Assembly (NCBI RefSeq): GCF_018771565.1
Contig: NZ_CP076326.1
Span: 1,860,001-1,924,000 of the forward strand
DNA length: 64,000 nucleotides
Origin: Thermoflexus hugenholtzii
GTDB lineage: Bacteria > Chloroflexota > Anaerolineae > Thermoflexales > Thermoflexaceae
Direction of reading: 5' to 3'
Shown here piece after piece: positions 1-9,900 of the stretch. The notes under the pieces were generated by a model that made no database searches, was not told the origin of the DNA, and saw only the letters and a list, made by a program, of their open reading frames with translations. Within the stretch, counting starts at the first letter, position 1, and each line of letters begins with the position of its first letter. The position numbers were made by a program, and so were the translations under genes.

Positions 1-2
1 AC

Positions 3-1013
3 GGTCGGATCGTCTGGGTGGCGGACGCGTATACGTGGACGGATCGTTACCCGTATAGCCAGCCGCACGGGGACCTCAACTACATCCGGAACAGCGTGAA
101 GGCGGTGATCGACGCCTACGACGGGACGGTGACCTTCTACGTGGTGGAGGATGAGCCCCTGATCCGGGCCTGGCGGCGGATCTTCCCCGCCCTCTGGCGG
201 GATTTCTCGGAGATGCCGGAGGGCCTCAAGGCCCATCTGCGCTACCCGGAGGGCCTCTTCCGGATCCAGGCGGACATCCTCCGGACGTATCACGTGCAGG
301 ATCCCCGCACCTTTTACAACAAGGAGGACGTGTGGGCGGTCCCGACGGAGATCTTCGGCTCCGAGCCCCAGCCCATGGAGCCCTACTACGTGCTCACCCG
401 GGTGGATCCAGAGGGACCGGTGGAGTTCGTCCTGATCCTTCCCTTCACGCCCTCCGGGCGGCAGAACATGATCGCCTGGATGGCGGCCCGCTCGGACCCC
501 GGGCGGTATGGGGAGGTGATCCTGTATCGGCTGACCAAGGAGCGGCTGATCTTCGGCCCGCAGCAGATCGAGGCGCGGATCGATCAGGAACCCACGATCT
601 CGGCGCAGCTGACCCTGTGGAGCCAGCGGGGCAGCCAGGTCATCCGGGGGAACCTCCTGGTGATCCCCATCGGGGAGGCGTTCCTGTATGTGGAGCCGCT
701 GTATCTCCTGGCCGAGCAGGGGCAGATCCCGGAGCTGAAGCAGGTGATCGTGGCGACCGAGCAGCGGGTGGCGATGGCCCCCACCCTGGAGCAGGCGCTG
801 GCTCAGGCCATCGGCGGAGCGGAGGTCTCGGGGCCCTCAGGCCCTTCGGCCCCTCCGGGCGGGGATGTGGCCGCCCTGATCCGGGAGGCCTACGCGCACT
901 ATCAGCGGGCCCAGGAAGCCATCCGCCGGGGGGACTGGGCGGCTTACGGCGCGGAGATCGAAGCCCTGGGCCGCGTCCTGGAAGCCCTGCGGCAGGCCGC
1001 GGGCGGGCCATAA
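3..1013 (+). CDS. UPF0182 family membrane protein, C-terminal part (5' truncated by window)
   Basis: The reading frame is open to the left edge, so the true start lies outside the window. The product begins GRIVWVADAYTWTDRYPYSQ, which matches the conserved DAYT-x-DRYPYS segment of the UPF0182 (COG1615) family. These are large integral membrane proteins of unknown function with an extracytoplasmic domain. The visible 336 residues also hold the family segments around RIQADILRTYHVQDP and FYNKEDVWAVP, a short Pro/Ser/Gly linker at about residues 277-290, and a helical C-terminal tail (IREAYAHYQRAQEA). The membrane segments must lie upstream. Family assignment is firm; function is unknown. Confidence 0.88.
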   Translation, partial: GRIVWVADAYTWTDRYPYSQPHGDLNYIRNSVKAVIDAYDGTVTFYVVEDEPLIRAWRRIFPALWRDFSEMPEGLKAHLRYPEGLFRIQADILRTYHVQDPRTFYNKEDVWAVPTEIFGSEPQPMEPYYVLTRVDPEGPVEFVLILPFTPSGRQNMIAWMAARSDPGRYGEVILYRLTKERLIFGPQQIEARIDQEPTISAQLTLWSQRGSQVIRGNLLVIPIGEAFLYVEPLYLLAEQGQIPELKQVIVATEQRVAMAPTLEQALAQAIGGAEVSGPSGPSAPPGGDVAALIREAYAHYQRAQEAIRRGDWAAYGAEIEALGRVLEALRQAAGGP

Positions 1014-1035
1014 CCTGAGAGCCATCGTTCCGCGT

Positions 1036-1041
1036 TAAAAT
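1036..1041 (+). promoter_or_regulatory. Predicted -10 box of rnpB
   Basis: TAAAAT ends 6 bases before the first paired base of the RNase P RNA P1 helix (about 1048), the right distance for a -10 box to a transcription start. No convincing -35 box is visible about 17 bases upstream, where the preceding gene ends. Confidence 0.45.
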
Positions 1042-1047
1042 AAATGT

Positions 1048-1464
1048 GGGCCGCGTCAGAAGGCCGGGCGGTCGCGGGCCGGGGATTTCCCGGCCTGAGG
1101 AAAGTCCGGGCTCCAGCGGGGCAGGGTGCCGGGTAACACCCGGACGGGGCGACCCGTGGACAGGGCCACAGAAAACAGACCGCCGATCCGCCCGGGAACT
1201 CCCGGGGTCATGGAGGCAAGGGTGAAAAGGTGGGGTAAGAGCCCACCGGCCGGGCGGCAACGCTCCGGCGCATGGCAACCCCCACCCGGAGCAAGGCCAA
1301 GCAGCGGGCGCGGCGCCCTTCGGGGCGCCGGGGCTGCCCCGCGCCCAATGCCCGCGGGTAGGCCGCTTGAGGCGGCGGGTAACCGCCGTCCCAGAGAGAT
1401 GACCGCCACCCCGTGGCTCCCCACGGGGGACAGAACCCGGCTTACAGGCCCTCTGGCGCGGCCC
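1048..1464 (+). ncRNA. rnpB: RNase P RNA, bacterial type A
   Basis: This is the catalytic RNA of ribonuclease P, which matures tRNA 5' ends. Conserved core segments appear in the right order: GAGGAAAGTCCGGGCTCC near 1098, an ACAGAAAACAGACC segment near 1168, GGTAAGAG near 1233, and AGAACCCGGCTTACAG near 1433. The ends pair into a long P1 helix: GGGCCGCG at 1048 with CGCGGCCC ending at 1464, and the complementarity continues inward for about 18 positions. The length of about 417 nt fits type A. The large GC-rich loop at 1290-1380 is a variable region, as expected in a thermophile. Confidence 0.95.
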
Positions 1465-2835
<1,371 letters not shown>

Positions 2836-2844
2836 CCGCTGACC

Positions 2845-2871
2845 GGGGGGATGGGGCGCTCCCATCCCCCC
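2845..2871 (+). terminator. Stem-loop after gap
   Basis: A perfect 11-bp stem (2845-2855 pairs with 2861-2871) closes a 5-base loop 9 bases after the gap stop codon. The following bases are CTTCCC, so there is no long U-run. This is probably a terminator or an mRNA 3' end. Confidence 0.65.
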
Positions 2872-2895
2872 TTCCCCCGCCTCCACCCCCCGTGT

Positions 2896-2901
2896 TAGAA
2901 T
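2896..2901 (+). promoter_or_regulatory. Predicted -10 box of the acyl-CoA synthetase gene
   Basis: TAGAAT occurs in an AT-rich island 60 bases before the next start codon and just downstream of the gap hairpin. The -35 side is C-rich and not recognisable. Confidence 0.4.
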
Positions 2902-2960
2902 TAATCCGCGTGGGGTGATTCCCCTGTTCTTCGATTCCCCTATCCGGAAAGGAGGGTGCC

Positions 2961-4598
2961 ATGGAAGGCCTGATGATGGACTGGCCGCTCACCCTGCATC
3001 ATTTCCTGGACCGCGCCGCCCGTCTCTTCCCCCGCAAGGAGATCGCCACCCGCACCGCCGCTGGCATGCACCGCTACACCTACGCCGACTTCCATCGACG
3101 GGTTCACCGCCTGGCCCACGCCCTGACCCGGCTGGGGATCGGGCGGGGCGATCGGGTGGCCACCTTCGCCTGGAACACCTACCGCCACCTGGAGATCTAC
3201 TTCGCCGCCCCCTGTATGGGCGCCGTCCTGCACACCCTGAACATCCGCCTGGCCCCCGATCAGCTGATCTACATCATCAACCACGCCGAGGATCGCGTCA
3301 TCTTCGTCGACGCCTCCCTGGTCCCCCTCCTGGAGCGCATCCGGGATCAGATCCCCACGGTGAAGGCCTTCGTGATCATGAGCGACACCGGCCCGGTCCA
3401 GACCTCCCTCTCCCCGGCCCTCGACTACGAGGCGCTGCTCGCCGAATCCCCGGAGGCCCCCTATCCCTGGCCGCGCCTGGACGAGAACGCCGCCGCCGGC
3501 ATGTGCTACACCTCGGGGACGACGGGGAACCCCAAGGGTGTGGTCTACAGCCACCGGGCCATCTTCCTGCACTCGATGGCCCTCTGCCTGGCCGACACCT
3601 TCGGGATCTGCGAACGGGACGTGCTGATGCCGGTGGTCCCCATGTTCCACGCCAACGCCTGGGGGATGCCCTTCGCCGGGGTGATGGTCGGCGCCAAGCT
3701 GGTCTTCCCCGGGCCCCATCTGCAGCCCCGGGACATCGCGGAGCTGATCCAGAACGAGCGGGTGACGGTGACCGCCGGCGTGCCCACCATCTGGATCGGC
3801 CTCTACGCCCTGCTGGAGCGGGAGCGCTACGACCTCTCCAGCCTCCGGGTGATGCCCGTGGGCGGATCGGCCATGCCGCGGGCTCTGATCGAGGCCTTCG
3901 AGAAGCGCTTCGGCATCCGTATCGCCCACGCCTGGGGCATGACGGAGATGACCCCGCTGGGCACCGTGGCCAACCTCAAAAGCTATATGGAAAGCTGGCC
4001 TGACGAGGAGCGCTTCGCCGTCCGCGCCAAGCAGGGGATGCCCGTCGTGGGCGTGGAGATCCGGGCGGTGGATGAGCAGGGGCGGGAGGTGCCGTGGGAT
4101 GGCAAGACCATGGGCGAGCTCCAGGTCCGCGGCCCCTGGGTGATCCGCGCTTACTACAACGACCCCCGCACCGCCGAGGCCTTCCAGGACGGGTGGTTCC
4201 GCACCGGGGACGTGGTGACCATCGACCCGGAGGGCTACATCCAGATCGTGGACCGGACCAAGGACCTGATCAAGAGCGGCGGGGAGTGGATCTCCTCGGT
4301 GGACCTGGAGAACGCCCTGATGGCCCACCCCAAGGTCCTGGAGGCGGCGGTCATCGCCGTGCCGCACCCCAAGTGGCAGGAGCGCCCGCTGGCCGTGGTG
4401 GTCCCTCGCCCCGAGTTCAAGGAGGACCTCACCAAGGAAGAGCTGCTGGAGTTCCTGCGGCCGCGCTTCGCCAAGTGGTGGCTCCCCGATGACATCGTGT
4501 TCGTGGAGGCGATCCCCAAGACCAGCGTGGGGAAGTTCGACAAGAAGGTGCTGCGGGAGCAGTTCAAAGACTACCGTCTTCCTGAAACCCCCGCCTGA
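2961..4598 (+). CDS. AMP-forming fatty acyl-CoA synthetase (medium/long chain)
   Basis: Adenylates a carboxylic acid with ATP and transfers it to CoA, feeding beta-oxidation or lipid synthesis. The 545-aa ANL-superfamily protein has the P-loop [11 protein letters not shown] (183-193), the A5-like motif [11 protein letters not shown], the hinge region [15 protein letters not shown], and the C-terminal catalytic lysine in TSVGKFDKK (Lys525). Overall pattern resembles AlkK-type medium/long-chain ligases; the true chain length cannot be read from sequence. ATG follows a strong SD (AAGGAGGG). The gene stands alone between two hairpins. Confidence 0.92.
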   Translation: MEGLMMDWPLTLHHFLDRAARLFPRKEIATRTAAGMHRYTYADFHRRVHRLAHALTRLGIGRGDRVATFAWNTYRHLEIYFAAPCMGAVLHTLNIRLAPDQLIYIINHAEDRVIFVDASLVPLLERIRDQIPTVKAFVIMSDTGPVQTSLSPALDYEALLAESPEAPYPWPRLDENAAAGMCYTSGTTGNPKGVVYSHRAIFLHSMALCLADTFGICERDVLMPVVPMFHANAWGMPFAGVMVGAKLVFPGPHLQPRDIAELIQNERVTVTAGVPTIWIGLYALLERERYDLSSLRVMPVGGSAMPRALIEAFEKRFGIRIAHAWGMTEMTPLGTVANLKSYMESWPDEERFAVRAKQGMPVVGVEIRAVDEQGREVPWDGKTMGELQVRGPWVIRAYYNDPRTAEAFQDGWFRTGDVVTIDPEGYIQIVDRTKDLIKSGGEWISSVDLENALMAHPKVLEAAVIAVPHPKWQERPLAVVVPRPEFKEDLTKEELLEFLRPRFAKWWLPDDIVFVEAIPKTSVGKFDKKVLREQFKDYRLPETPA

Positions 4599-4611
4599 TC
4601 GCTCCTCTTCC

Positions 4612-4642
4612 GGGTGGGGACCGCCGAGGGCGGTCCCCACCC
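4612..4642 (+). terminator. Perfect 14-bp stem-loop after the acyl-CoA synthetase gene
   Basis: Bases 4612-4625 are the exact reverse complement of 4629-4642, with the loop GAG. The hairpin begins 14 bases after the stop codon. It lacks a U-run but is very stable. The remaining bases to about 4837 hold nothing recognisable. Confidence 0.7.
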
Positions 4643-4837
4643 TCAGGCTTCTGAAGGGCCACCCCGAAATCCGAGCCTGCATTCGGGGACGGCCTCGCGG
4701 CGCTTGCCGCCCGGCCCCCTCCCGCTTCGGACGCCGGGGCCATCGAGGAGTCCGAGCCCGAACGCACGCATCGGGCCCCTCGAGCCTTTACGCCCCTTTC
4801 CCTTCGTGGATTCGCGCTCCCCCTCGTGGACGGCTCC

Positions 4838-5482
4838 TCATCCGGCGCGGATCCAGCGGACGAAGGCTTCGAGGGGGCGGCGGTCCTTCGCCCGGGGCGG
4901 CCCTGCCGGGAACCCCACCAGGATCATCCCCTGGGGCTCCCAGTCTGCGGGCAACCCCAGCGTCTCGCGCACCGTCTCCGGGCAGAACAGCGGGGCGCAG
5001 ATCCAGCAGGCCCCCAGACCCATGGCGTGGGCCATCAGCAGGAGGTTCTGCCCGGCCATGGCCACGCTCTGGACGGCCATCGTCCGCTCCGCGGCCTGGC
5101 GCCGCGCATCGGGGTAGCGGTCCATCTCCGCCATCGAGAGGCAGACCACGAGGGCCAGAGGGGCAGCGGTGATCCGCGCCACCGAGCGGGCGACCTCCTC
5201 GGCGACCCGCTCCGCCGGGACGCCATCGCGCCGCAGGTCCTCCGCCAGCCGCTCCCCCATCGCCTCCGCCAGGCGGGCCTTGACCCGGGGGTCCTCCACC
5301 ACCGCGAAGCGCCAGGGCTGCCGGTTGTGGGCCGAGGGGGCCCAGCGGGCGGCCTCCAGCAGGGCCTCCACCCACTCCCGGGGGATGGGATCCGGCCGGT
5401 AACGGCGGACAGAGCGCCGGGAGCGGATCTGCTCCAGCAGGGCTCGGGCGGGGTCGGGCAGCGCCGCCGTCATGGCCTCCAT
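4838..5482 (-). CDS. Nitroreductase-family protein resembling the C-terminal domain of FbiB (dehydro-F420-0 reductase)
   Basis: FMN-binding nitroreductase fold, 214 aa. The order of motifs is close to the C-terminal half of mycobacterial FbiB: RRSVRRYRPDPIP, APSAHNRQPWRF, a DL-x-x-DGVPAERV segment, YPDARRQAAERTM, GLGACWI and LPADWEPQGMILVGFP. In FbiB that domain reduces dehydro-F420-0 during coenzyme F420 synthesis. Other F420 genes lie at 62.9-64 kb, so a stand-alone reductase for the same step is plausible, but a generic nitroreductase cannot be excluded. Start ATG at 5482 overlaps the upstream adenosyltransferase by 13 bases; an in-frame ATG at 5473 is an alternative. Confidence 0.72.
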   Translation of the reverse strand: MEAMTAALPDPARALLEQIRSRRSVRRYRPDPIPREWVEALLEAARWAPSAHNRQPWRFAVVEDPRVKARLAEAMGERLAEDLRRDGVPAERVAEEVARSVARITAAPLALVVCLSMAEMDRYPDARRQAAERTMAVQSVAMAGQNLLLMAHAMGLGACWICAPLFCPETVRETLGLPADWEPQGMILVGFPAGPPRAKDRRPLEAFVRWIRAG

Positions 5483-6018
5483 GGGATATCCTCCACCCCA
5501 TGCGCCGCGTTGGCCCAGCGGGCCAGCATGAACAGCAGGTCGGAGAGACGATTGAGGTAGGCCAGGATCCAGGAGGGAACCGGTTCCCCCCGATGGAGGG
5601 CCACCACGGCCCGCTCCGCCCGCCGGCAGACGGTGCGGGCGATGTGCAGCGCGGCGCTCAAGGGATGCCCACCCGGCAGGATGAAGACGCGGGTCGGCCC
5701 GACCACCGCCTCGCACTCGTCGATCCACCCTTCCATCTGGGGGATCCGCTCCTCCGGCGGGGGAGGCAGGGCGGCCGCCCGATCCGCCACGGTGGGATCC
5801 AGGGCCAGGTAACTGCCGATGACGAAGAGGTCCCGCTGGATCTCCTGCAGCCGCTCCGCCCATGGAGGGGGGAGCCCCATGGCGTGCAGGTAACCCAGCC
5901 AGGCGTTCAGTTCGTCCACCGCCCCGTAGGCCGCCACCCGGGGGTGATCCTTGGGGACCCGGGTCGGGCCCATCAGCTGGGTGGTGCCGTCGTCGCCGGT
6001 GCGGGTGTAGATCTTCAT
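5470..6018 (-). CDS. PduO-type ATP:cob(I)alamin adenosyltransferase
   Basis: Transfers the adenosyl group of ATP to cob(I)alamin to make coenzyme B12. The 182-aa protein starts with the diagnostic ATP-binding segment YTRTGDDGTT (residues 4-13), followed by VDELNAWLGY, and has the C-terminal helix ARTVCRRAERAVVAL with the conserved Arg/Glu residues, then YLNRLSDLLFMLARWAN. Length is normal. It sits second in a compact minus-strand group (PAP2-like protein upstream, nitroreductase downstream). A degenerate paralogue is at 62.1 kb. Confidence 0.93.
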   Translation of the reverse strand: MKIYTRTGDDGTTQLMGPTRVPKDHPRVAAYGAVDELNAWLGYLHAMGLPPPWAERLQEIQRDLFVIGSYLALDPTVADRAAALPPPPEERIPQMEGWIDECEAVVGPTRVFILPGGHPLSAALHIARTVCRRAERAVVALHRGEPVPSWILAYLNRLSDLLFMLARWANAAHGVEDIPWRP

Positions 6019-6028
6019 CCCTCTCCCC

Positions 6029-6481
6029 TCAGGGCGCGAGCTGCCACCAGATCCACGCGATGGCGATCCCCAGCAGCGCCCCCACCACCACCTCCATCGG
6101 GGTGTGGCCGATGAGCTCCTTCACGCGCTGCTCGCTCAGGGGACGGCCCGCGAACACCTCGTCCAGGATCTGATTGAGGAGGCGCGCCTGGATGCTGGCT
6201 GCGCGGCGGACCCCCGCGGCGTCATACATCACGATGAGGGCGACGATCAGGCTGATGGCGAAAGCGGTGGAGGTGAAACCCTCCCGCAGCCCCACGGCGG
6301 TCGCCATGGCCGAGACCAGGGCGGCGTGGGAGCTGGGCATCCCGCCGGCGCTGAACCACAGCCTCAGGTCCAGCCGTCGCCGCCGCGCCCACTCCACCGG
6401 GACCTTGGAGAGCTGGGCGGCCGTCCAGGCCAGGAAGGCCGGGATCAGGATCGGGTTCCGGAAGAGATCCGCCGGCTCCAT
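6029..6481 (-). CDS. Divergent PAP2 / DUF212 family membrane protein (YuiD-like)
   Basis: A 150-aa integral membrane protein of the divergent PAP2 family. The signature SAGGMPSSHAALVSAMATAVG (about residues 43-63) and the later GHTPMEVVVGALLG segment correspond to the phosphatase motifs of PAP2 lipid phosphatases. Three or four hydrophobic helices are visible. The substrate is unknown; lipid or polyprenyl phosphates are the usual guess for the superfamily. Only 3 bases separate it from xseB upstream, so the two are probably co-transcribed. Confidence 0.88.
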   Translation of the reverse strand: MEPADLFRNPILIPAFLAWTAAQLSKVPVEWARRRRLDLRLWFSAGGMPSSHAALVSAMATAVGLREGFTSTAFAISLIVALIVMYDAAGVRRAASIQARLLNQILDEVFAGRPLSEQRVKELIGHTPMEVVVGALLGIAIAWIWWQLAP

Positions 6482-6484
6482 CCG

Positions 6485-6721
6485 TCACCCTTCTTCGAAG
6501 GGCGAGAGGCGGAGCGCCCCGGATTCGTCCCGCTCCAGGATCCGGACGCGGAGCTGGGCCTCCTGCAGCAGCCGCTGACAGCGCTCCGCCAAGGCCTGTC
6601 CCCGCTCGTAGAGGGCCAGGGCCTCCTCCAGGGGGAGGCCGCCCCCTTCCAGAGCCCGCACGATCCGCTCCAGCTCCGCCAGCGCCTCCTCAAAGGTCAT
6701 CTCGTGAACCGGTTTGTCCAT
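6485..6721 (-). CDS. xseB: Exodeoxyribonuclease VII small subunit
   Basis: Small helical subunit that binds XseA to form exonuclease VII, which degrades single-stranded DNA. The 78-aa product MDKPVHEMTFEEALAELERI carries the family core (FEEAL-x-x-LE-x-I-V-x-x-LE, LPLEEALALYERG). The ATG at 6721 is chosen over an upstream one because it has a purine-rich SD (GGAGGGG) and matches family length. The large subunit XseA is not in this window. Confidence 0.92.
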   Translation of the reverse strand: MDKPVHEMTFEEALAELERIVRALEGGGLPLEEALALYERGQALAERCQRLLQEAQLRVRILERDESGALRLSPFEEG

Positions 6722-6765
6722 CCGCCCCTCCGCGTCCGGGTTGCAAAAGCCCACCGTCGGGCCCT

Positions 6766-7842
6766 TCAGATCGTGGAGGAGACCACGCGCAGCCCGGGGG
6801 TTGCCTCCTCAATGGCCTGAGCGATGCGCTGGACGCCCATCTTAAGGGCCAGGGTGGGCCGGAGCCCTCCGATCTCCGCCGGCTTCAGGATCCAGAGCCC
6901 TGACCCGTGCGGGCGGAAGAGCAGGGCCACCGTCTCCACCCAGGCGCCCTCGGCCATCAGCAGCTCGATCAGCAACCCCTCCCCTTCCAGGGCCCGATAC
7001 AGGCCCTTCACCCGCCAGATGGTCTCCCCGTCCTGCCACAGGCGTCCCCGCAGCTGCGCCGCCACCTGAGAGAGATCCGGATCCCCCTCCCAGATCCGAT
7101 GGGGCATGGACGCCTCCCCTTGCATGATCCGCGGCAGCGCCGGCGCCGGGACCGGCCCGGAGCGCCGCCAGACGAAGTAAAAGCACGTCCGTCCGGCCGC
7201 CAGGGCCTTGCGTTCATATCGCGTGGGCTCCCGCCCCGGCAGGGCGTGCACCCATGGCGTCTCGAAGACGCTCGCCAGACCGGGGGTGCCCCGAAGCGCC
7301 TCCGCGATCCAGAGGGCGTAATCGGGATCATCGGTGGCGATCGTCAGGAGGCCGCCGGGCCGGAGGCGGTGGGCGGCCAGATGAAGGAAGCCCGGCGTCA
7401 GCAGCCGTCGATGATGATGACGGGCCTTCGGCCAGGGATCCGGGAAGTTGACATAAAGCCCTTCGATGGACTCCGGCTCGAACAGGAAGGCCAGGGCGGC
7501 GAAGGCGTCCCCCAGCACCAGCCGGACGTTCTCCACTCCCTCCCGGCGCATGCGCCGGAGGGCCCAGCGGGTCGGCTCCAGGGCCCGCTCCACCCCGACC
7601 AGGTTGGCGGCCGGCATCCGGCGGGCCAGGGCGGCCAGGAAGGCCCCATCGCCGAAGCCCAGCTCCACATGGAGCGGCCCCGGGCGGCCGAAACAGACCG
7701 CCCACGCCACCGGCCACGGCAGGTATCGCAGCTCCAGCAGCCACCGCGGGTCCCCCAGCTGAAACCGCGGCGGCGGGATCCGATCCCCATCGCCCATCGG
7801 CGTGGACACCGGCCGGAGATCCGGAGAAAGTAAACCGTTCAC
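6766..7842 (-). CDS. trmB: tRNA (guanine-N7-)-methyltransferase with long C-terminal extension
   Basis: SAM-dependent methyltransferase that makes m7G46 in tRNA variable loops. Residues about 30-235 hold the SAM site ELGFGDGAFL, the catalytic/RNA motif VNFPDPWPKARHHHRRL, and the PTRYERKAL segment that closes the family domain. About 120 further residues follow, as in TrmB proteins of some thermophiles (Aquifex and Thermus relatives have such extensions); it may stabilise tRNA binding. The GTG at 7842 lies 7 bases after a TATAAT on the same strand, so translation may be leaderless; an in-frame ATG at 7797 is an alternative but lacks a clear SD. Confidence 0.9.
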   Translation of the reverse strand: MNGLLSPDLRPVSTPMGDGDRIPPPRFQLGDPRWLLELRYLPWPVAWAVCFGRPGPLHVELGFGDGAFLAALARRMPAANLVGVERALEPTRWALRRMRREGVENVRLVLGDAFAALAFLFEPESIEGLYVNFPDPWPKARHHHRRLLTPGFLHLAAHRLRPGGLLTIATDDPDYALWIAEALRGTPGLASVFETPWVHALPGREPTRYERKALAAGRTCFYFVWRRSGPVPAPALPRIMQGEASMPHRIWEGDPDLSQVAAQLRGRLWQDGETIWRVKGLYRALEGEGLLIELLMAEGAWVETVALLFRPHGSGLWILKPAEIGGLRPTLALKMGVQRIAQAIEEATPGLRVVSSTI

Positions 7843-7849
7843 GGGTGGA

Positions 7850-7857
7850 ATTATAGT
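7850..7857. promoter_or_regulatory. Overlapping divergent -10 boxes (trmB minus, lipoprotein plus)
   Basis: The minus strand reads TATAAT at 7855-7850, placing a start at or next to the trmB GTG (7842). The plus strand reads TATAGT at 7852-7857, 48 bases before the lipoprotein ATG. Neither has a good -35 box. Confidence 0.4.
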
Positions 7858-7904
7858 AGAGACGAAAGCCCGGGGGCCTTCGGCTCCCTGCGCGGAGGGA
7901 TGGG

Positions 7905-8519
7905 ATGAGAGGCGGGGTCCTTCTCGGCGGGATGATCGGCATCATGCTGCTCGCCGGCTGCCGCGCGCCCGCTCCGGCGCGTTACGCCGCGGACTTCCGC
8001 GAGGGCGCGCCGGGGTGGCTTCTCCCTCGGGATCCGCGCTTCCAGGCCCGGGTGGAGGACGGACGCCTGATCCTCACGCTGCAACCGGCGCGGACCGTCG
8101 CCTGGGCCTTCTCCCCGTTCACGTTCCGGGAGGGCCAGGTGGAGGTGGAAGCGGCCTTGCTCGAAGGCCCCTCCTCCGCGGATTACGGCCTGGTCCTGGA
8201 GGCCGGGCCGGGGCGCCTTTACCGGTTCGCCGTCAGCGCCGACGGCTACTATGGGATCTTCCTCTACGAGCAGGGGACATGGCGAACGCAGGTCGACTGG
8301 ACCGCCCATGAGGCCATCCGAACCGGACGAACCACCAACCACCTGCGGGTCCGATGCGAACGCGGCGAGATGGTCTTCTGGATCAACGGGGTCGAAGCGG
8401 CCCGGATCCCGCGGGATCCCCGGGAGGCGGGCGGGCGCGTGGGGGTGAGCGTGGGAACCATGGCGGCGGGAGCGGCGCGGGTGGGTTTCGATCGCTTCCT
8501 GGCCGTCCGGGATCGGTAG
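7905..8519 (+). CDS. Secreted lipoprotein with a concanavalin-like (DUF1080-type) beta-sandwich
   Basis: The 204-aa product has a lipoprotein signal peptide (hydrophobic residues 4-18, lipobox LLAGC with Cys19). The mature part fits a jelly-roll carbohydrate-binding or LamG-like fold: FREGQVEVEAALLEG, YGLVLEAGPGRLYRFAVSADGYYGIF, NHLRVRCERGEMVFWINGVEAARI and GRVGVSVGT are the usual strand patterns of the 3-keto-disaccharide hydrolase/LamG superfamily. No catalytic residues can be assigned, so binding rather than hydrolysis is possible. Monocistronic, convergent with the following ABC gene across a shared hairpin. Confidence 0.75.
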   Translation: MRGGVLLGGMIGIMLLAGCRAPAPARYAADFREGAPGWLLPRDPRFQARVEDGRLILTLQPARTVAWAFSPFTFREGQVEVEAALLEGPSSADYGLVLEAGPGRLYRFAVSADGYYGIFLYEQGTWRTQVDWTAHEAIRTGRTTNHLRVRCERGEMVFWINGVEAARIPRDPREAGGRVGVSVGTMAAGAARVGFDRFLAVRDR

Positions 8520-8520
8520 A

Positions 8521-8553
8521 GGGGGCGGGGATGCCGGTGCGCTCCCCGCCCCC
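8521..8553. terminator. Bidirectional stem-loop between convergent genes
   Basis: A perfect 11-bp stem (8521-8531 with 8543-8553, loop of 11 bases) begins 2 bases after the lipoprotein stop and lies 10 bases from the stop of the convergent ABC gene. It can serve both directions. Confidence 0.7.
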
Positions 8554-8562
8554 GGGGTGGGC

Positions 8563-9663
8563 TCATCGGATCGCCCGCTCGGTCTCCGCGTCGAAGAGGT
8601 GCATGCGGTCCATATCGAAGAGGACGCGGATGGTGTTCCCGACCAGGGCGCGGGTTCGCGGATCGACACGGGCGACGAAGATCTGGCGGTCGGCCACCAG
8701 GTGCAGATGGACCTCGCTGCCCATCAGCTCCCGCACGTCCACCCGAGCCTGCACCTCCGCCGGATGGTTGAGGGGCGGCGCGAACTCGGGGTCGTAGATG
8801 TGCTCCGGCCGCAGCCCGAAGATCACCCGCCGGCCCACATAGGGCCGATAGACGGGCACCCGATCCGGCGGGACCGGGACGCGGAAAGCCCCCGTGTCCA
8901 CCCACAGGCCTTCTCCTTCCGGCACCAGGCGGGCCTCGAAGAAGTTCATAGGCGGCGAGCCGATGAACCCGGCCACGAACAGGTTGTCGGGCCGCTCGTA
9001 AAGGTTCTGGGGCGTGTCGACCTGCTGGAGCACCCCGTCCTTCATGACCGCGATGCGGGTGCCCATGGTCATGGCCTCGACCTGATCGTGGGTCACATAC
9101 ACAAAGGTGGTCCCCAGCCGCTGGTGCAGCTTGATCAGCTCCGCCCGCGTCTGGACCCGGAGCTTGGCGTCCAGGTTGGAGAGGGGCTCGTCGAAGAGGA
9201 AAACCGCCGGGTCGCGGACGATGGCCCGGGCCACGGCCACCCGCTGGCGCTGCCCACCGGAGAGCTGCCGCGGCTTGCGGTCCAGCAGGTGTTCGATCTC
9301 CAGCATGCGGGCCGCCTCCCGCACCCGGCGCTCGATCTCCGCCTTGGGGACCTTGCGCATGCGCAGGCCGAAGGCGATGTTGTCGTAGACGTTCATGTGG
9401 GGGTAGAGGGCGTAGGACTGAAAGACCATGGCGATGTTGCGATCTTTGGGGGGAACCTCCGTCACGTCCCGATCCCCGATGTAAATCCGCCCCTGGGTGA
9501 CCTCCTCCAACCCGGCCAGCAGCCGCAGGGTGGTCGTCTTGCCGCAACCGGAGGGGCCGACCAGCACCAGGAACTCGCCGTCCGGGATGTGAAGGGTCAG
9601 GTCCTTCACCGCGACCACGTTCCCGAACTGCTTGGTGACATGCTCAAAGGCCACGCTCGCCAT
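8563..9663 (-). CDS. Sugar ABC transporter ATP-binding protein, UgpC/MsmK/MalK type
   Basis: Cytoplasmic ATPase that energises carbohydrate (or glycerol-phosphate) importers. The 366-aa protein has Walker [11 protein letters not shown]-loop [11 protein letters not shown], signature [14 protein letters not shown], Walker [15 protein letters not shown]-loop VTHDQ, and a C-terminal TOBE/regulatory domain ([11 protein letters not shown]). No permease or binding protein is near, which is normal for MsmK-like ATPases shared among several importers. ATG at 9663 has an SD (AGGGGGA). The in-frame extension upstream runs into the palindromic repeat at 9784 and is not coding. Confidence 0.93.
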   Translation of the reverse strand: MASVAFEHVTKQFGNVVAVKDLTLHIPDGEFLVLVGPSGCGKTTTLRLLAGLEEVTQGRIYIGDRDVTEVPPKDRNIAMVFQSYALYPHMNVYDNIAFGLRMRKVPKAEIERRVREAARMLEIEHLLDRKPRQLSGGQRQRVAVARAIVRDPAVFLFDEPLSNLDAKLRVQTRAELIKLHQRLGTTFVYVTHDQVEAMTMGTRIAVMKDGVLQQVDTPQNLYERPDNLFVAGFIGSPPMNFFEARLVPEGEGLWVDTGAFRVPVPPDRVPVYRPYVGRRVIFGLRPEHIYDPEFAPPLNHPAEVQARVDVRELMGSEVHLHLVADRQIFVARVDPRTRALVGNTIRVLFDMDRMHLFDAETERAIR

Positions 9664-9722
9664 GGGATCTTCCCCCTGCTCAGCAAAGTCCAGCCTGTCC
9701 GGATCCTCTCTGATTTCTTTAC

Positions 9723-9728
9723 ATTGTA
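9723..9728 (-). promoter_or_regulatory. Predicted -10 box of the UgpC-type ATPase gene
   Basis: The minus strand reads TACAAT, 60 bases upstream of the start codon, in an AT-rich island. No clear -35. Confidence 0.4.
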
Positions 9729-9765
9729 GCACAATTCGGGGGAGCGCGTCCTCCTGAGCGGGGCT

Positions 9766-9813
9766 CGGGTGTGTCCCAAAATCGTAGGACAACTGCGAGC
9801 AGTTGTCCTACAA
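9766..9813. repeat. Palindromic repeat, copy 1
   Basis: GTAGGACAACTGC at 9784-9796 is exactly inverted at 9799-9811 with a 2-base centre (GA). The 18 bases upstream (cgggtgtgtcccaaaatc) and the trailing AA are identical to those of copy 2 at 20403. It lies in the divergent gap between the ABC ATPase gene and pfkA. Confidence 0.9.
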
Positions 9814-9900
9814 GAAGGGCCCCTGCGCGGCCGACGGCGGCTGCCGGCGATCGCGCCCGCTGTGAGGGCGGATCTTTGTCCGGATATACGGGGGGAGCGC

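Noticed and set aside
2940-4682. 580-aa minus-strand ORF opposite the acyl-CoA synthetase
   Set aside because: Composition is antisense-like (His/Gly/Asp), no SD, and the plus-strand gene is unambiguous.
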